Source: Candidatus Puniceispirillum sp. | Lineage (GTDB): Bacteria; Pseudomonadota; Alphaproteobacteria; Caedimonadales; UBA1908 | Assembly (NCBI GenBank): GCA_013822015.1 | Contig: PNJU01000006.1 | Span: 71,231 to 135,230 of the forward strand | DNA length: 64,000 bases | Direction of reading: 5' to 3' | Shown here: one piece after another, positions 46,150-54,958 of the stretch | How the letters are laid out: each line of letters begins with the position of its first letter | Numbering within the stretch: position 1 is the first letter of the stretch | Program-made: the position numbers and the translations under genes | Notes under the pieces: model-generated | The model's input: only the letters and a program-made list of their open reading frames with translations | What the model was told of the DNA's origin: nothing | Database searches by the model: none

Positions 46150-46539
46150 ATGGGCGAGCACAAAACAGTCCAGCGCACCCCCCTGGGGCGGGTCAAAGGA
46201 CTTGGCCAGCATAGTGGCGCGCATCATTGGTGGGTTCAGCGTTTAACGGCTGTGGCCCTGGTGCCCTTGGGCCTTTGGTTTATTTACACCCTTGCGCATC
46301 TGGCACCCCTGCCAGCCGCGGACGTGCGGGCCTTTTTAACAACGCCCCTCCATATGACCTTGATGATTCTTTTTTTGATCACAGGGTTTCACCACGCTCA
46401 GCTCGGTCTGCAGGTGGTCATAGAGGACTATGTCCACTGTGAGGGGTTGAAATTTGCCCTTCTTGTGGGTGTGAAGTTTTTGGCTGTGGGGCTTGGGCTT
46501 CTTGGCACTGTTTGCTTGTTTGCCATTGCCCACGGTTAG
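46150..46539 (+). CDS. sdhD: Succinate dehydrogenase hydrophobic membrane anchor subunit
   Basis: A 129-residue subunit with three transmembrane helices. HHWWVQRLTAVALVPLGLWF and the heme/quinone histidines in FHHAQLGLQVVIEDYVH match alphaproteobacterial SdhD. The ATG at 46150 has AAAGGAAAA before it. It pairs with SdhC 14 bases upstream. Confidence 0.93.
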   Translation: MGEHKTVQRTPLGRVKGLGQHSGAHHWWVQRLTAVALVPLGLWFIYTLAHLAPLPAADVRAFLTTPLHMTLMILFLITGFHHAQLGLQVVIEDYVHCEGLKFALLVGVKFLAVGLGLLGTVCLFAIAHG

Positions 46540-46574
46540 GGCGTCGCGCGATTCACAGAATAACTTAAGGATAA

Positions 46575-48371
46575 ATGATGACACAGGCGTATGACATTAT
46601 CGACCATCAGTATGACGTTGTCGTGGTGGGCGCGGGAGGCGCGGGTCTTCGCGCAACACTCGGCATGAGCGCGGCCGGCCTTTCAACGGCGTGTATCACG
46701 AAGGTTTTCCCCACACGCAGCCACACGGTCTCAGCCCAAGGTGGCATCAGTGCTGCCCTTGGAAACATGGGAGACGGCGATAACTGGCGCTATCACATGT
46801 ACGATACGGTGAAGGGCTCAGACTGGCTTGGAGATCAAGACGCCATTGAATACATGTGTCGTAACGCTTTGCCTGCGGTCATTGAGCTTGAGCATATGGG
46901 TGTGCCGTTTTCACGCACAGACCAAGGCACCATCTATCAGCGCCCCTTTGGGGGACACACCATTAACCATGGGGAGTCCATGGCCCAGCGTGCATGTGCA
47001 GCCGCCGACCGCACAGGGCACGCGATTTTGCACACCCTTTATCAACAGTCCCTGAAGCACAAGGCGCGCTTTTTCATTGAGTACTTTGCCATTGACCTCA
47101 TCATGGATGAAACGGGCGCTTGCCGGGGTGTCATGGCGTTGTGCTTAGAGGACGGTACCATTCACCGCTTCCGCGCCCAGAACGTTGTTTTGGCAACTGG
47201 CGGCTATGGACGCGCCTTTGCCTCGTGCACATCCGCCCATACATGCACTGGTGACGGGGCTGGTATGGTGCTGCGCGCGGGTCTTCCCCTCCAGGACATG
47301 GAATTCATTCAGTTCCACCCCACGGGTATTTACGGCGCGGGATGCCTTATCTCCGAAGGCGTGCGCGGAGAGGGCGGGTATCTCACCAACTCCGAAGGTG
47401 AGCGCTTTATGGAGCGTTATGCGCCCCACGCCAAAGATCTTGCCTCCCGCGACGTTGTCAGCCGTGCCATCACCATCGAGGTGAAGGAAGGGCGCGGCGT
47501 GGGCCCGAACAAGGACTATGTCAACCTCCACATTGAACACCTAGATCCAGAAATTGTACACAAGCGCCTGCCAGGCATTTCCGATCTGGCGCGGGTTTTT
47601 GCGGGTGTGGATACCACCAAAGAGCCCATTCCCGTGGTGCCAACGGTTCACTACAATATGGGCGGTATTCCCACCAATTACCACGCGGAAGTCATTAACC
47701 CCAGGGACGGCAATCCCGACGCTGTAGTGCCGGGTCTTATGGCTGTGGGTGAGGGCGCGTGCGTATCTGTCCACGGCGCCAACCGCTTGGGCACAAACTC
47801 GCTCCTTGACCTTGTGGTCTTTGGGCGTGCGGCGGCCCTGCGCGCGGCTGAGCTGATTACGCCCGGCGCCTCCCAAAAGGACCTGGCCAAGGACGCGGGG
47901 CATATGGCCCTTGAGCGTCTCGATCGCCTGCGCTTTTCCAAGGGTGAGCTCTCTACAGGAACCCTGCGCAAGCAGATGCAAAAGACCATGCAGAACCATT
48001 GTACGGTTTTTAGAACCAAGGAAATCTTGGAGGAAGGCATCACGAAGATGCGCGAGACGATCCAGAGCCTTTCCAACATTGGTTTGACGGACCGCTCCTT
48101 GATTTGGAACAGCGATTTGGTGGAGGCTATGGAGCTAGAAAATCTCCTGCCCCAGTGTGTGGTCTCCCTTGAATCTGCCCTTGCGCGCACGGAAAGCCGC
48201 GGTGGGCATGCGCGCGATGACTTCCCTGATCGCGACGATGTGAACTGGCTGAAGCACTCCGTTGCTTGGCTCGAAACACCCACACGCGCGCGCCTTGGAT
48301 ACAGGGACGTCCACATGTTTACCCTGACGGACGAGGTGGAGGTTGTGCCACCCAAGCCAAGGGTTTATTAA
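46575..48371 (+). CDS. sdhA: Succinate dehydrogenase flavoprotein subunit
   Basis: A 598-residue FAD subunit that oxidises succinate to fumarate. It has [20 protein letters not shown] (FAD-binding), [18 protein letters not shown] with the flavin-linking histidine, HFGGHT-type active-site sequence ([13 protein letters not shown]), ILITEG-like [14 protein letters not shown] and [13 protein letters not shown]. Full length, in order in the operon. Confidence 0.97.
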   Translation: MMTQAYDIIDHQYDVVVVGAGGAGLRATLGMSAAGLSTACITKVFPTRSHTVSAQGGISAALGNMGDGDNWRYHMYDTVKGSDWLGDQDAIEYMCRNALPAVIELEHMGVPFSRTDQGTIYQRPFGGHTINHGESMAQRACAAADRTGHAILHTLYQQSLKHKARFFIEYFAIDLIMDETGACRGVMALCLEDGTIHRFRAQNVVLATGGYGRAFASCTSAHTCTGDGAGMVLRAGLPLQDMEFIQFHPTGIYGAGCLISEGVRGEGGYLTNSEGERFMERYAPHAKDLASRDVVSRAITIEVKEGRGVGPNKDYVNLHIEHLDPEIVHKRLPGISDLARVFAGVDTTKEPIPVVPTVHYNMGGIPTNYHAEVINPRDGNPDAVVPGLMAVGEGACVSVHGANRLGTNSLLDLVVFGRAAALRAAELITPGASQKDLAKDAGHMALERLDRLRFSKGELSTGTLRKQMQKTMQNHCTVFRTKEILEEGITKMRETIQSLSNIGLTDRSLIWNSDLVEAMELENLLPQCVVSLESALARTESRGGHARDDFPDRDDVNWLKHSVAWLETPTRARLGYRDVHMFTLTDEVEVVPPKPRVY

Positions 48372-48419
48372 GGTTTTAGGGTTAACGTACGGACAGACAA
48401 AGAAAAAGGACTCAGGCAT

Positions 48420-49202
48420 ATGGCTGAATTTACGCTTCCACGACATGCGAAGGTGAAAGAGGGTAAAACCCACAAGGCGCCTGCAGGAACAAAGAATATT
48501 CACCGTGTGAAGGTGTACCGCTGGTCACCCGACGGGGATGAGAATCCGCGCCTGGATACCTTTGAGCTTGACGCAGATAACTGCGGCGAGATGGTGCTTG
48601 ATGCCCTCTTGAAGATCAAGGATGAAGTTGATCCGTCCCTGACCTTTCGCCGGTCTTGCCGCGAAGGCGTATGCGGCAGCTGTGCCATGAACATTGATGG
48701 CACCAACACCCTTGCGTGCATTAAGCCCCTGAGTGAGATCAAGGGTGACGTGAAGGTGTATCCGCTGCCCCACATGGACGTGGTGAAGGATCTTGTGCCT
48801 GATCTGACCCGCGCCTACGCGCAGCACGCCAGCATCGAGCCTTGGCTGCAAGCGGACACCCCCAGCGCGCCTGACAAGGAGCGCCTCCAAAGCCCTGAGG
48901 AGCGGGAAAAGCTTGATGGTCTGTGGGAGTGTATCTTGTGCTTCTGCTGCACAACAAGCTGCCCCAGCTATTGGTGGAACGGTGATCGTTATCTGGGCCC
49001 TGCAGCGCTTTTGCAAGCCAACCGCTGGATCGAAGATTCCCGGGATGAGATGACCGGCGAGCGTTTAGACGCCCTTGATGACACTTTCAAGTTGTACCGT
49101 TGTCACACCATCATGAACTGTGCAAAAGCGTGCCCCAAAGGTCTAAACCCAGCCGAAGCCATTGGCAATATTAAGAAAAAAATTGCTGTACGGCAAAGCT
49201 AG
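48420..49202 (+). CDS. sdhB: Succinate dehydrogenase iron-sulphur subunit
   Basis: A 260-residue subunit with three Fe-S clusters. The [2Fe-2S] ligands lie in [20 protein letters not shown] plus AC, the [4Fe-4S] in [17 protein letters not shown], and the [3Fe-4S] in [17 protein letters not shown]. It carries electrons from SdhA to the SdhCD quinone site. Last gene of the sdh operon. Confidence 0.97.
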   Translation: MAEFTLPRHAKVKEGKTHKAPAGTKNIHRVKVYRWSPDGDENPRLDTFELDADNCGEMVLDALLKIKDEVDPSLTFRRSCREGVCGSCAMNIDGTNTLACIKPLSEIKGDVKVYPLPHMDVVKDLVPDLTRAYAQHASIEPWLQADTPSAPDKERLQSPEEREKLDGLWECILCFCCTTSCPSYWWNGDRYLGPAALLQANRWIEDSRDEMTGERLDALDDTFKLYRCHTIMNCAKACPKGLNPAEAIGNIKKKIAVRQS

Positions 49203-49237
49203 AACCAATAAAGAATACGTGGGAAGGATGAGACTAA

Positions 49238-50335
49238 ATGCTATGGATCTTTTTATGCCTTTTTTTGACTGTTGGGGAGGTTGCCGTGGCCTCAAATGAA
49301 GAAGACACATACTATCCCTTAATGGTGGGATTTTCCGGGACACATCCTGAAGCTCAAGAGGTTGAAGAGCTTAAAGACGCCCTTGCCCGTGGACTTATCT
49401 CGGGTGTCATCTTCTTTCGTCACAACGTTGTAGACCCCAAGCAAGTCGGGGATCTCACCGACGCGTTCATGGAGGCGAACACGCCCCTTCCACCGCTTCT
49501 TGCCGTTGATCAAGAAGGCGGCCGTGTGCAGCGCTTGTCATCCATAAATGGGTTTGAGAGCTTTCCCAGCGCCAAAGAGATGGGGGAAAAGCCAGAGGAA
49601 GAGCGTCAAGAGCTGTACAAGCGTTTTGCGGGCCAGGTGAGATCTGCTGGCTTTAACTACGTTTTGGGGCCCGTTGTAGATTTGCACAAGGACGAGGCGC
49701 CTGCCATTGGCGCCCTGTCGCGTTCCTTCGGTGAGGACCCTGAGCATGTGGCAGCGTGCGCGCGTGACTTTATTGATGCCCACAAGCGCCTTGGGATCGC
49801 AACGTCCCTCAAGCATTTTCCTGGTCACGGGTTTGCGCGCCGCGATACCCATAAGGGATTTGTGGATGTGACGGATACCTTTGACACGCGTGAGCTTCTG
49901 CCCTTTGAAAATTTGGCGAAAGCTGGACTTGCGGACTCTATTATGGTGGCCCACGTGACGAATAAAAATTTTGGCGACAACCTTCCTGCAAGCCTGTCCC
50001 CCCATACCGGCCAAACCCTGCGGGACGGGTGGGGGTATGACGGCGTTGTTATCAGCGATGATTTCCACATGGGGGCCATTGTTGACATGTTCCCAGACCC
50101 ATGCGAGGTGGGAGCGCTGGCTGCGCGCGCAGGGGTTGATCTCTTACTCTACTCCTATAACAAAATGGCGGCACAAGGTCGCAAAGAGCTTCCTCAAACT
50201 GTCCTTGAAGCCCTGCAGGCGGGGATTCGCGAAAAGTTGGGTGAGGACTTTAAACCCTTACAACAAGAGGCCTCCCGCCGTGTGAATGCCCTAAGAGAGC
50301 GCCTTTGGAAGCGAGGTGAAGATGTCCTTCATTGA
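49238..50335 (+). CDS. nagZ: Beta-N-acetylhexosaminidase (GH3, NagZ-like) with export signal
   Basis: A 365-residue glycoside hydrolase family 3 enzyme that cleaves GlcNAc from anhydromuropeptides. VDQEGGRVQRLSS, the SLKHFPGHGFARRDTHKGF loop with the Asp/His acid-base pair and the nucleophile aspartate in VVISDDFHMGAI are complete. NagZ is usually cytoplasmic, but this one begins with a hydrophobic leader (MLWIFLCLFLTVGEVAVASN). It may therefore act in the periplasm. It overlaps ubiG by 14 bases. Confidence 0.88.
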   Translation: MLWIFLCLFLTVGEVAVASNEEDTYYPLMVGFSGTHPEAQEVEELKDALARGLISGVIFFRHNVVDPKQVGDLTDAFMEANTPLPPLLAVDQEGGRVQRLSSINGFESFPSAKEMGEKPEEERQELYKRFAGQVRSAGFNYVLGPVVDLHKDEAPAIGALSRSFGEDPEHVAACARDFIDAHKRLGIATSLKHFPGHGFARRDTHKGFVDVTDTFDTRELLPFENLAKAGLADSIMVAHVTNKNFGDNLPASLSPHTGQTLRDGWGYDGVVISDDFHMGAIVDMFPDPCEVGALAARAGVDLLLYSYNKMAAQGRKELPQTVLEALQAGIREKLGEDFKPLQQEASRRVNALRERLWKRGEDVLH

Positions 50336-51035
50336 TGAGGAAAATGCACGCATTTTTGGTGAGGCTGCTCAAGGGTGGTGGGATCCATCCGGCCCATTTA
50401 AGGTGCTCCACCAAATGGGCAGCGCACGCCTGACGTTTATTGAGGGCGAGGTGAAGCGACGCTTGGGACGTTCCTCCCTTGAAGGGTTACGTGTCCTGGA
50501 TATCGGCACGGGGGGTGGTCTTGTGGCCGAAGCCCTTGCCAAGGCTGGCGCGCTTGTTGTCGCCCTTGACGCAGCACCCGAAAATATTGAAGTGGCCAAG
50601 GCCCATGCGTCTTCCCAAGGTCTTGATATTGACTACCGCGTGGGGGACTTGAGTGCCGCAGAAGGGGAGGCGCCCTTTGATCTGGTTGTCGCCCTGGAGG
50701 TCGTTGAGCATGTCGTGAGCCCTGACGCCTTTATTGGAGAGGCGGCGCAGTTGGTAGCGCCAGAAGGGCTTATGGTGCTTAGCACCCTCAACCGTACGTG
50801 TCTGTCCTATGTGCTTGGCATCTTTGTGGCGGAAAACGTCTTAGGCTGGGCCCCTAAAGGCGCCCATACCTGGGACCAGTTTGTGAGGCCCAGCGAAATG
50901 GAGGTGTGGTTGCGCACGGCAGGCCTTACCCTCACGTCCCTCAAGGGACTGTCCTTTCATCCGCTCTTTGGAAGTTGGACCCTGACGGGGGATGTGTCCA
51001 TGAACTATATCTTAAGCGCTCAAAAGCTTTCATAA
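50322..51035 (+). CDS. ubiG: Ubiquinone biosynthesis O-methyltransferase
   Basis: A 237-residue SAM-dependent methyltransferase that carries out both O-methylations of ubiquinone synthesis. It has WWDPSGPFKVLHQM, the SAM site VLDIGTGGGLVAEALAKAGA, LVVALEVVEHV and LSTLNRT, all typical of UbiG. The ATG at 50322 follows GAGGTGAAG. Serves the respiratory chain that includes Sdh. Confidence 0.94.
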   Translation: MSFIDEENARIFGEAAQGWWDPSGPFKVLHQMGSARLTFIEGEVKRRLGRSSLEGLRVLDIGTGGGLVAEALAKAGALVVALDAAPENIEVAKAHASSQGLDIDYRVGDLSAAEGEAPFDLVVALEVVEHVVSPDAFIGEAAQLVAPEGLMVLSTLNRTCLSYVLGIFVAENVLGWAPKGAHTWDQFVRPSEMEVWLRTAGLTLTSLKGLSFHPLFGSWTLTGDVSMNYILSAQKLS

Positions 51036-51038
51036 AAA

Positions 51039-51066
51039 AGGGCCCCATGAAAGGAGCCCTTTTTTG
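51039..51066. terminator. Bidirectional terminator
   Basis: GGGCCCC pairs with GGAGCCC (one mismatch) around a short loop, with A run before and six T after, between the convergent genes ubiG and 51091-51954. Confidence 0.75.
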
Positions 51067-51090
51067 ACATATTTAAACAAAGTTTATTGC

Positions 51091-51954
51091 TTAGTAGTCA
51101 TCTTGTCCTTGGCCGTTTTGTGCCGTTTCATCGTCTGGTGTGGTTGCGCGTGGCTGAGTCGCTGCAGCCATTCGGGACACCTCTTGCTCAAGCCATGCTT
51201 GATGCGCGTTAGGATAGACAAGGAGCAAGGATGCCAGCATCTCTTGATCCAAAGACGCTAAGGAAGACGCCGATTCAATGTACTCAGGCGGTACAGACGC
51301 TCTGGGCGCGGGTGAGCGATAGGTCTCCATAAGCCACTGGTCTGAGGCACCAGGATGGAGGGCGCGCAAGGAAGCAAGCACCTCTGGATCATAACCCCCA
51401 GAGGAATGGGGTGCGCGCGGCGCAGTGGGCGCAAGGGGAAGGGCCTGAGCTTGTGGCGCAAAATCCTCGTCGTCTGGGACAAGGGCAGGCATCACTGGGA
51501 GGGCGGAAGGCACAGCTGTTGGCATGGCAGGCACAAAATCCTCGTCTGGGACTAGGGCAGGCATCACTCGTGGTGCGGAAGGCACAACTGTTGGAGTCGT
51601 AGGCACAAAATCCGCGTCGTCAGGGACAAGGGCAGGCATCGCTGGGAGGGCGGAAGGGGTTGTCGTTGTGGTCGTAGGCGTATGCTGCAGAACCATCAGA
51701 GCCAGGATACTTGCCAATGCAGCTGGATCCATGTGTTGGGCGGAAGGGGTGGTCGTTACAGGGGGCGCGAACGTCGCACCAAGTTCTTGGCTGAGCCACG
51801 CGTCACTCACGCCTGGGTTAGCCACACGCAATGCCTCAAGGGTTTCAGAATCTAGAAACTCTAAATCAAAGTTATTATTGTTTGACGCAAAAAGGCTCGT
51901 TGTCGTCAAAAGACCAGCAAAAAGTGTGAGAGATTTGGGTGAAAAAAAAGTCAT
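51091..51954 (-). CDS. Exported repeat protein with Pro-x-x-Ser-x-x-Trp-Leu modules and acidic Pro-rich repeats
   Basis: A 287-residue protein with a signal peptide (MTFFSPKSLTLFAGLLTTTS). Three ~25-residue modules recur: 35-59 (TLEALRVANPGVSDAWLSQE), 188-212 (VLASLRALHPGASDQWLMET) and 235-260 (MLASLLLVYPNAHQAWLEQE). Between the first and second is a low-complexity Pro/Thr/Val region with three copies of MPALVPDDxDFVP (about 105-170), encoded by 72-75-base DNA repeats. No known family is recognised. The modules loosely recall small helical ubiquitin-binding (CUE/UBA-like) motifs, but the third helix is not evident. The next gene upstream (52032) has related modules. Confidence 0.7.
   Translation of the reverse strand: MTFFSPKSLTLFAGLLTTTSLFASNNNNFDLEFLDSETLEALRVANPGVSDAWLSQELGATFAPPVTTTPSAQHMDPAALASILALMVLQHTPTTTTTTPSALPAMPALVPDDADFVPTTPTVVPSAPRVMPALVPDEDFVPAMPTAVPSALPVMPALVPDDEDFAPQAQALPLAPTAPRAPHSSGGYDPEVLASLRALHPGASDQWLMETYRSPAPRASVPPEYIESASSLASLDQEMLASLLLVYPNAHQAWLEQEVSRMAAATQPRATTPDDETAQNGQGQDDY
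51460..51659. repeat. Tandem 72-75-base repeat inside the 51091 gene
   Basis: Copies begin at 51460, 51535 and 51607 (each starting AAAATCC), with the last incomplete. They encode the acidic MPALVPDDxDFVP units and keep the reading frame (25 and 24 codons). Such repeats can gain or lose units. Confidence 0.85.
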
Positions 51955-52031
51955 GTGTTTACTCCAAAAAGGTTATGACATGTAGATATGGCAATATTTT
52001 TTTCGCATTGTCAATTTTTTTAAAGTGAAGG

Positions 52032-52526
52032 CTAAGGGCGATACAAAATCGCATGTAAATCCATAATTGTTGCATAGGGGATATCAGGGTTGAGGCTTGC
52101 CAGGGTTCTTGCAGAGTGAAGCTCCTCACCGTCGTGCGCACCCTCAAGGGAGGGCGGCGCGTGCCCAGTATCACCCCATGTCCCGTGCAGCGCGGTGCTG
52201 GGAATGCCACAGAAGCGCTCAGGATTTGGAGTGGCTGTAGCGGCCACATATGCCACATCCCCCCATGTGCCTTGCAACGCTTCGCTGGGAATGTGCTCTG
52301 TGTCTGTTGGCAGGCTCCTAAAATAACGGGTCAGCGCTGTCTCAATATTTTCAAAGGACATGCTTGGGTATGCGCAGTAAAAGGCTTGCCGCATGTCTGG
52401 CCCTAGAAGATAAAGACCTGGCAGTCTTGAAAAATCCTCCATGTCAGCCAGTATTCCCATATGACTTGACCATGCAGAGGTTATGAGAGACAAAAGCACA
52501 AAAAGGGAAGGGCGAAAATAGGTCAT
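52032..52526 (-). CDS. Small exported repeat protein, function unknown
   Basis: A 164-residue protein. The ATG at 52526 gives the signal peptide MTYFRPSLFVLLSLITSAWS; an ATG 21 bases earlier is also open. Two segments (about 44-68, MRQAFYCAYPSMSFENIETAL; and 138-160, TLASLNPDIPYATIMDLHAI, each counted to 20 residues or fewer from its core) resemble the Pro-centred modules of the neighbour at 51091. Between them are two near-identical units, IPSEALQGTWGD and IPSTALHGTWGD. No family is recognised. It lies on the same strand as, and just upstream of, the 51091 gene. Confidence 0.62.
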   Translation of the reverse strand: MTYFRPSLFVLLSLITSAWSSHMGILADMEDFSRLPGLYLLGPDMRQAFYCAYPSMSFENIETALTRYFRSLPTDTEHIPSEALQGTWGDVAYVAATATPNPERFCGIPSTALHGTWGDTGHAPPSLEGAHDGEELHSARTLASLNPDIPYATIMDLHAILYRP

Positions 52527-52588
52527 GAAAAAAAATGAACACGTCATTCATATAAAGTCTGGCGACACCTGTTCAAGTTATTTTGTTC

Positions 52589-52619
52589 AAAAAAGGGAAA
52601 GGGGCAGGTGCCCCTTTCC
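52589..52619 (-). terminator. Strong rho-independent terminator
   Basis: An 11-base-pair stem GGAAAGGGGCA / TGCCCCTTTCC is followed on the minus strand by CCC and six T, just after the stop of the 52630 gene. Confidence 0.85.
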
Positions 52620-52629
52620 TCTTAAGTCA

Positions 52630-53244
52630 CTAACCCATTTGTCCCGAGGGAAGCTTTACGGGCGTTGGTGGCAGCGCTTGTACTTGGTCCGCACTCAAGC
52701 CAAAAATCTTTTCAAGTTTTCCTTGGGCGTCTTCAAGGGTTTTGGTAATGGCGGGCAACAGCGGCGCTTGCACCTCAATATACGCAATGTCCTTGTTTAA
52801 AATACCCTCTGCGGCTTTCAAAACATCCAGCTGTGCTTGGAGCCTGGCCACCTCTGGGTTCGCACTCACTTTCGATTTAATGCGCGTGAGGAGAGAAGCC
52901 TTACGCTTTTTTTCAAGTGCGGTGAGCTGATCCTGTATGGGTTGCATTTGTGTACCAAGCTTTGCCAGATCCTCTTTAAGTTTAGGCAGGGTAACCGTAA
53001 TAAGGTTCTTCTTGCCTAAATTTCCTTGATAAAGGGCCACAGCATAGGACACGTCATCGGGAACACCCAAAGGGCGCAGGACTTTCACGCGCTCTCCAAC
53101 TTTATCGAGATTGAGCCCGTAAGGTTTTTGTGCATCCTTCATGTCTGCGACGGAGGGTACTTCTTTTCCCTCTATTGTCTCTGAATAAAGGGGGCTGGCG
53201 AGGAAAGTGGTTATGAGTAGTGCTGTTGTGACAAGCGTTTTCAT
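52630..53244 (-). CDS. Exported coiled-coil protein, function unknown
   Basis: A 204-residue protein preceded by AAGGAGTC. The signal peptide ends ASPLYSE. The body is helical with a long charged coiled coil (LPKLKEDLAKLGTQMQPIQD onward to about residue 150) and ends PPTPVKLPSGQMG. No family is recognised. It is similar in architecture to 5636-6553. Divergent from the RpiB-like gene, ended by its own terminator. Confidence 0.72.
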   Translation of the reverse strand: MKTLVTTALLITTFLASPLYSETIEGKEVPSVADMKDAQKPYGLNLDKVGERVKVLRPLGVPDDVSYAVALYQGNLGKKNLITVTLPKLKEDLAKLGTQMQPIQDQLTALEKKRKASLLTRIKSKVSANPEVARLQAQLDVLKAAEGILNKDIAYIEVQAPLLPAITKTLEDAQGKLEKIFGLSADQVQALPPTPVKLPSGQMG

Positions 53245-53318
53245 GGGTCGACTCCTTGTTCTTTGAGCATCTTTCATAGTATAGTCACCTGAGTCTTAAT
53301 AAAGTGATAAAAAAGCTC

Positions 53319-53759
53319 ATGAAAATTGCTCTGTTTGCCGACGCACCCCACTATGTGAATGGTTTTGTTTTGGATTTAGTTCAAGAGCGCGGCTGCGACG
53401 TGGTGCTTTTGGGCGCCTTTGAGAAAGAAGAAGAGGTCAGTTGGGCAACGGGCGCCCTGGAAGCGGGACGTCTTGTGGAAGAAGGCGTGTGCGATGAGGC
53501 CATTGTGATTTGCTGGAGCGGGACAGGTGTCACCATGGCTGCCAACAAGGTGCACAGCGTGCGCGCGGCCCTTTGCACCGACGCGCCCACTGCCAAAGCT
53601 GCGCGCATCTGGAATCACGCCAATGTACTTGGACTGTCCCACAGGCTACTGACCCCGGATCTGGCTTCAGAGATTCTTGAGGCCTGGTTTGACACCCCCA
53701 TGGATATGCGAGGCCTTGAGGGCGTGCGCGCCCTTCAAATGGGCTCGTGCGAGGGATAA
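53319..53759 (+). CDS. rpiB: RpiB/LacA/LacB-family sugar-phosphate isomerase
   Basis: A 146-residue protein. It has the family fold with the catalytic cysteine in CWSGTGVTMAANKVHSVRAA, a histidine in WNHANVLGLSHR, and the start KIALFADAPHYVNGF. RpiB interconverts ribose 5-phosphate and ribulose 5-phosphate in the pentose phosphate pathway. The usual ADHAG motif near the N-terminus reads ADAPHY, so the substrate could differ. ATG at 53319. Its 3' end overlaps the convergent symporter gene by 25 bases. Confidence 0.83.
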   Translation: MKIALFADAPHYVNGFVLDLVQERGCDVVLLGAFEKEEEVSWATGALEAGRLVEEGVCDEAIVICWSGTGVTMAANKVHSVRAALCTDAPTAKAARIWNHANVLGLSHRLLTPDLASEILEAWFDTPMDMRGLEGVRALQMGSCEG

Positions 53760-54949
53760 TCTTTCTCAAGGGCCCCTGCCACACACACGTCAGACCACAC
53801 ATTCAGGGCAGTCTCCACCATGTCGATGAGGGCGTAAACGGGCATGATAAGACCCATCAAATGAAGGGGCACGTTCAGCACCGCCAAAAAGGCGCTGGCC
53901 ACGAAAAAGCATCCCATGGGTACCGCCGCGTTACCAAAGGCACCAATAACAGCTAGCACCGTAATGCCCACCAGATCAATGGCGGAGAAAGTCATGCCGT
54001 TGCTGGTTGCAACAAACAACAGCGTGATCAGAATAAAAGCCGCGCATCCGTTCATGTTGATGGTGGTGCAAAGGGGCAGGCTGAACTGAGAGAGCTTCTT
54101 AGAAAAGCCAAGGTTTTCCTGGACGCAGCGCAGTGTCGTGGGAAGCGTCGCACTGGAGGACTTGGACACGAAAGCCAGGGCTAAGGCGGGCATGGCGCCG
54201 CGCGCAAGGGCCAGGGGCGACAGACCTCGCGCCTTTGCAAAGATGGGCAGCACAACTAAACCCTGGATCACATTGGCCGCCAAAACACATACGACGTAAT
54301 AAGCCACACGCTCGATCTCGTAACCCTTTTGCCATTCGATGACAAACAAGACCGCAAAGGCCCACACGGCCACGGGCATCACCCAAAGAACGCCTTCCAC
54401 AAGTTTGAGCACCGCTGCAAACAGGCCCGAGAAGACACTGTGAAGACTTTTGCGTTGCTCGTCTGGCAGGGTGAGGATTGCAAGACCAAGGGCGAAGGAC
54501 AGCATTACAATGCCAATGACATTACCGTCCAAAAAGGCTTGGAATATGTTGTCTGGCACGAACTTTTTCAGGCATGCGGCTGCGCTAAAGGCGGGCGTGG
54601 CCACAGCGCAAGCCTCAATTTTGTTGGGATCAACGGCGCCGTGACTGGGGTTGATGATCAAGAAGAGCGACAGGGCCACAAGGGCCGCGAGTGTTGTTGT
54701 GAGAACGGTATAAAAGACCGTGCGACCGGCAAGCTTTTTAACCGCGCCAAAGCCTCCAAGATTTCCAAGGCTGGCCACAATGGACAAGAATATGACAGGC
54801 ATACTGACAAGCTTCAAAAAGCGCACAAAAAGCTCCGAAATGGTCTCGGCGGTGCTCGCAAACAAAGTCGCATCAGCAACACCAGCCATGAGCCCCAAAA
54901 GGGCGCCAATGAGGATCAAAAGACCGCGGTAACGTGCCATAAATTGCAT
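53735..54949 (-). CDS. Dicarboxylate/amino acid:cation symporter (DAACS family)
   Basis: A 404-residue inner-membrane symporter with about eight transmembrane helices and two re-entrant loops. The serine-rich hairpin SKSSSATLPTTLRCVQENLG and the NMNGCAAF motif in helix 7 are the substrate- and Na+/H+-binding elements of the GltP/DctA family. It imports glutamate, aspartate or C4-dicarboxylates, which could feed succinate dehydrogenase. Cysteine-bearing loop ACAVATPAFSAAACLKKFVP is an insertion of unclear role. It lies 9 bases after hemY. Confidence 0.9.
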   Translation of the reverse strand: MQFMARYRGLLILIGALLGLMAGVADATLFASTAETISELFVRFLKLVSMPVIFLSIVASLGNLGGFGAVKKLAGRTVFYTVLTTTLAALVALSLFLIINPSHGAVDPNKIEACAVATPAFSAAACLKKFVPDNIFQAFLDGNVIGIVMLSFALGLAILTLPDEQRKSLHSVFSGLFAAVLKLVEGVLWVMPVAVWAFAVLFVIEWQKGYEIERVAYYVVCVLAANVIQGLVVLPIFAKARGLSPLALARGAMPALALAFVSKSSSATLPTTLRCVQENLGFSKKLSQFSLPLCTTINMNGCAAFILITLLFVATSNGMTFSAIDLVGITVLAVIGAFGNAAVPMGCFFVASAFLAVLNVPLHLMGLIMPVYALIDMVETALNVWSDVCVAGALEKDYPSHEPI

Positions 54950-54958
54950 GGGATCTCT

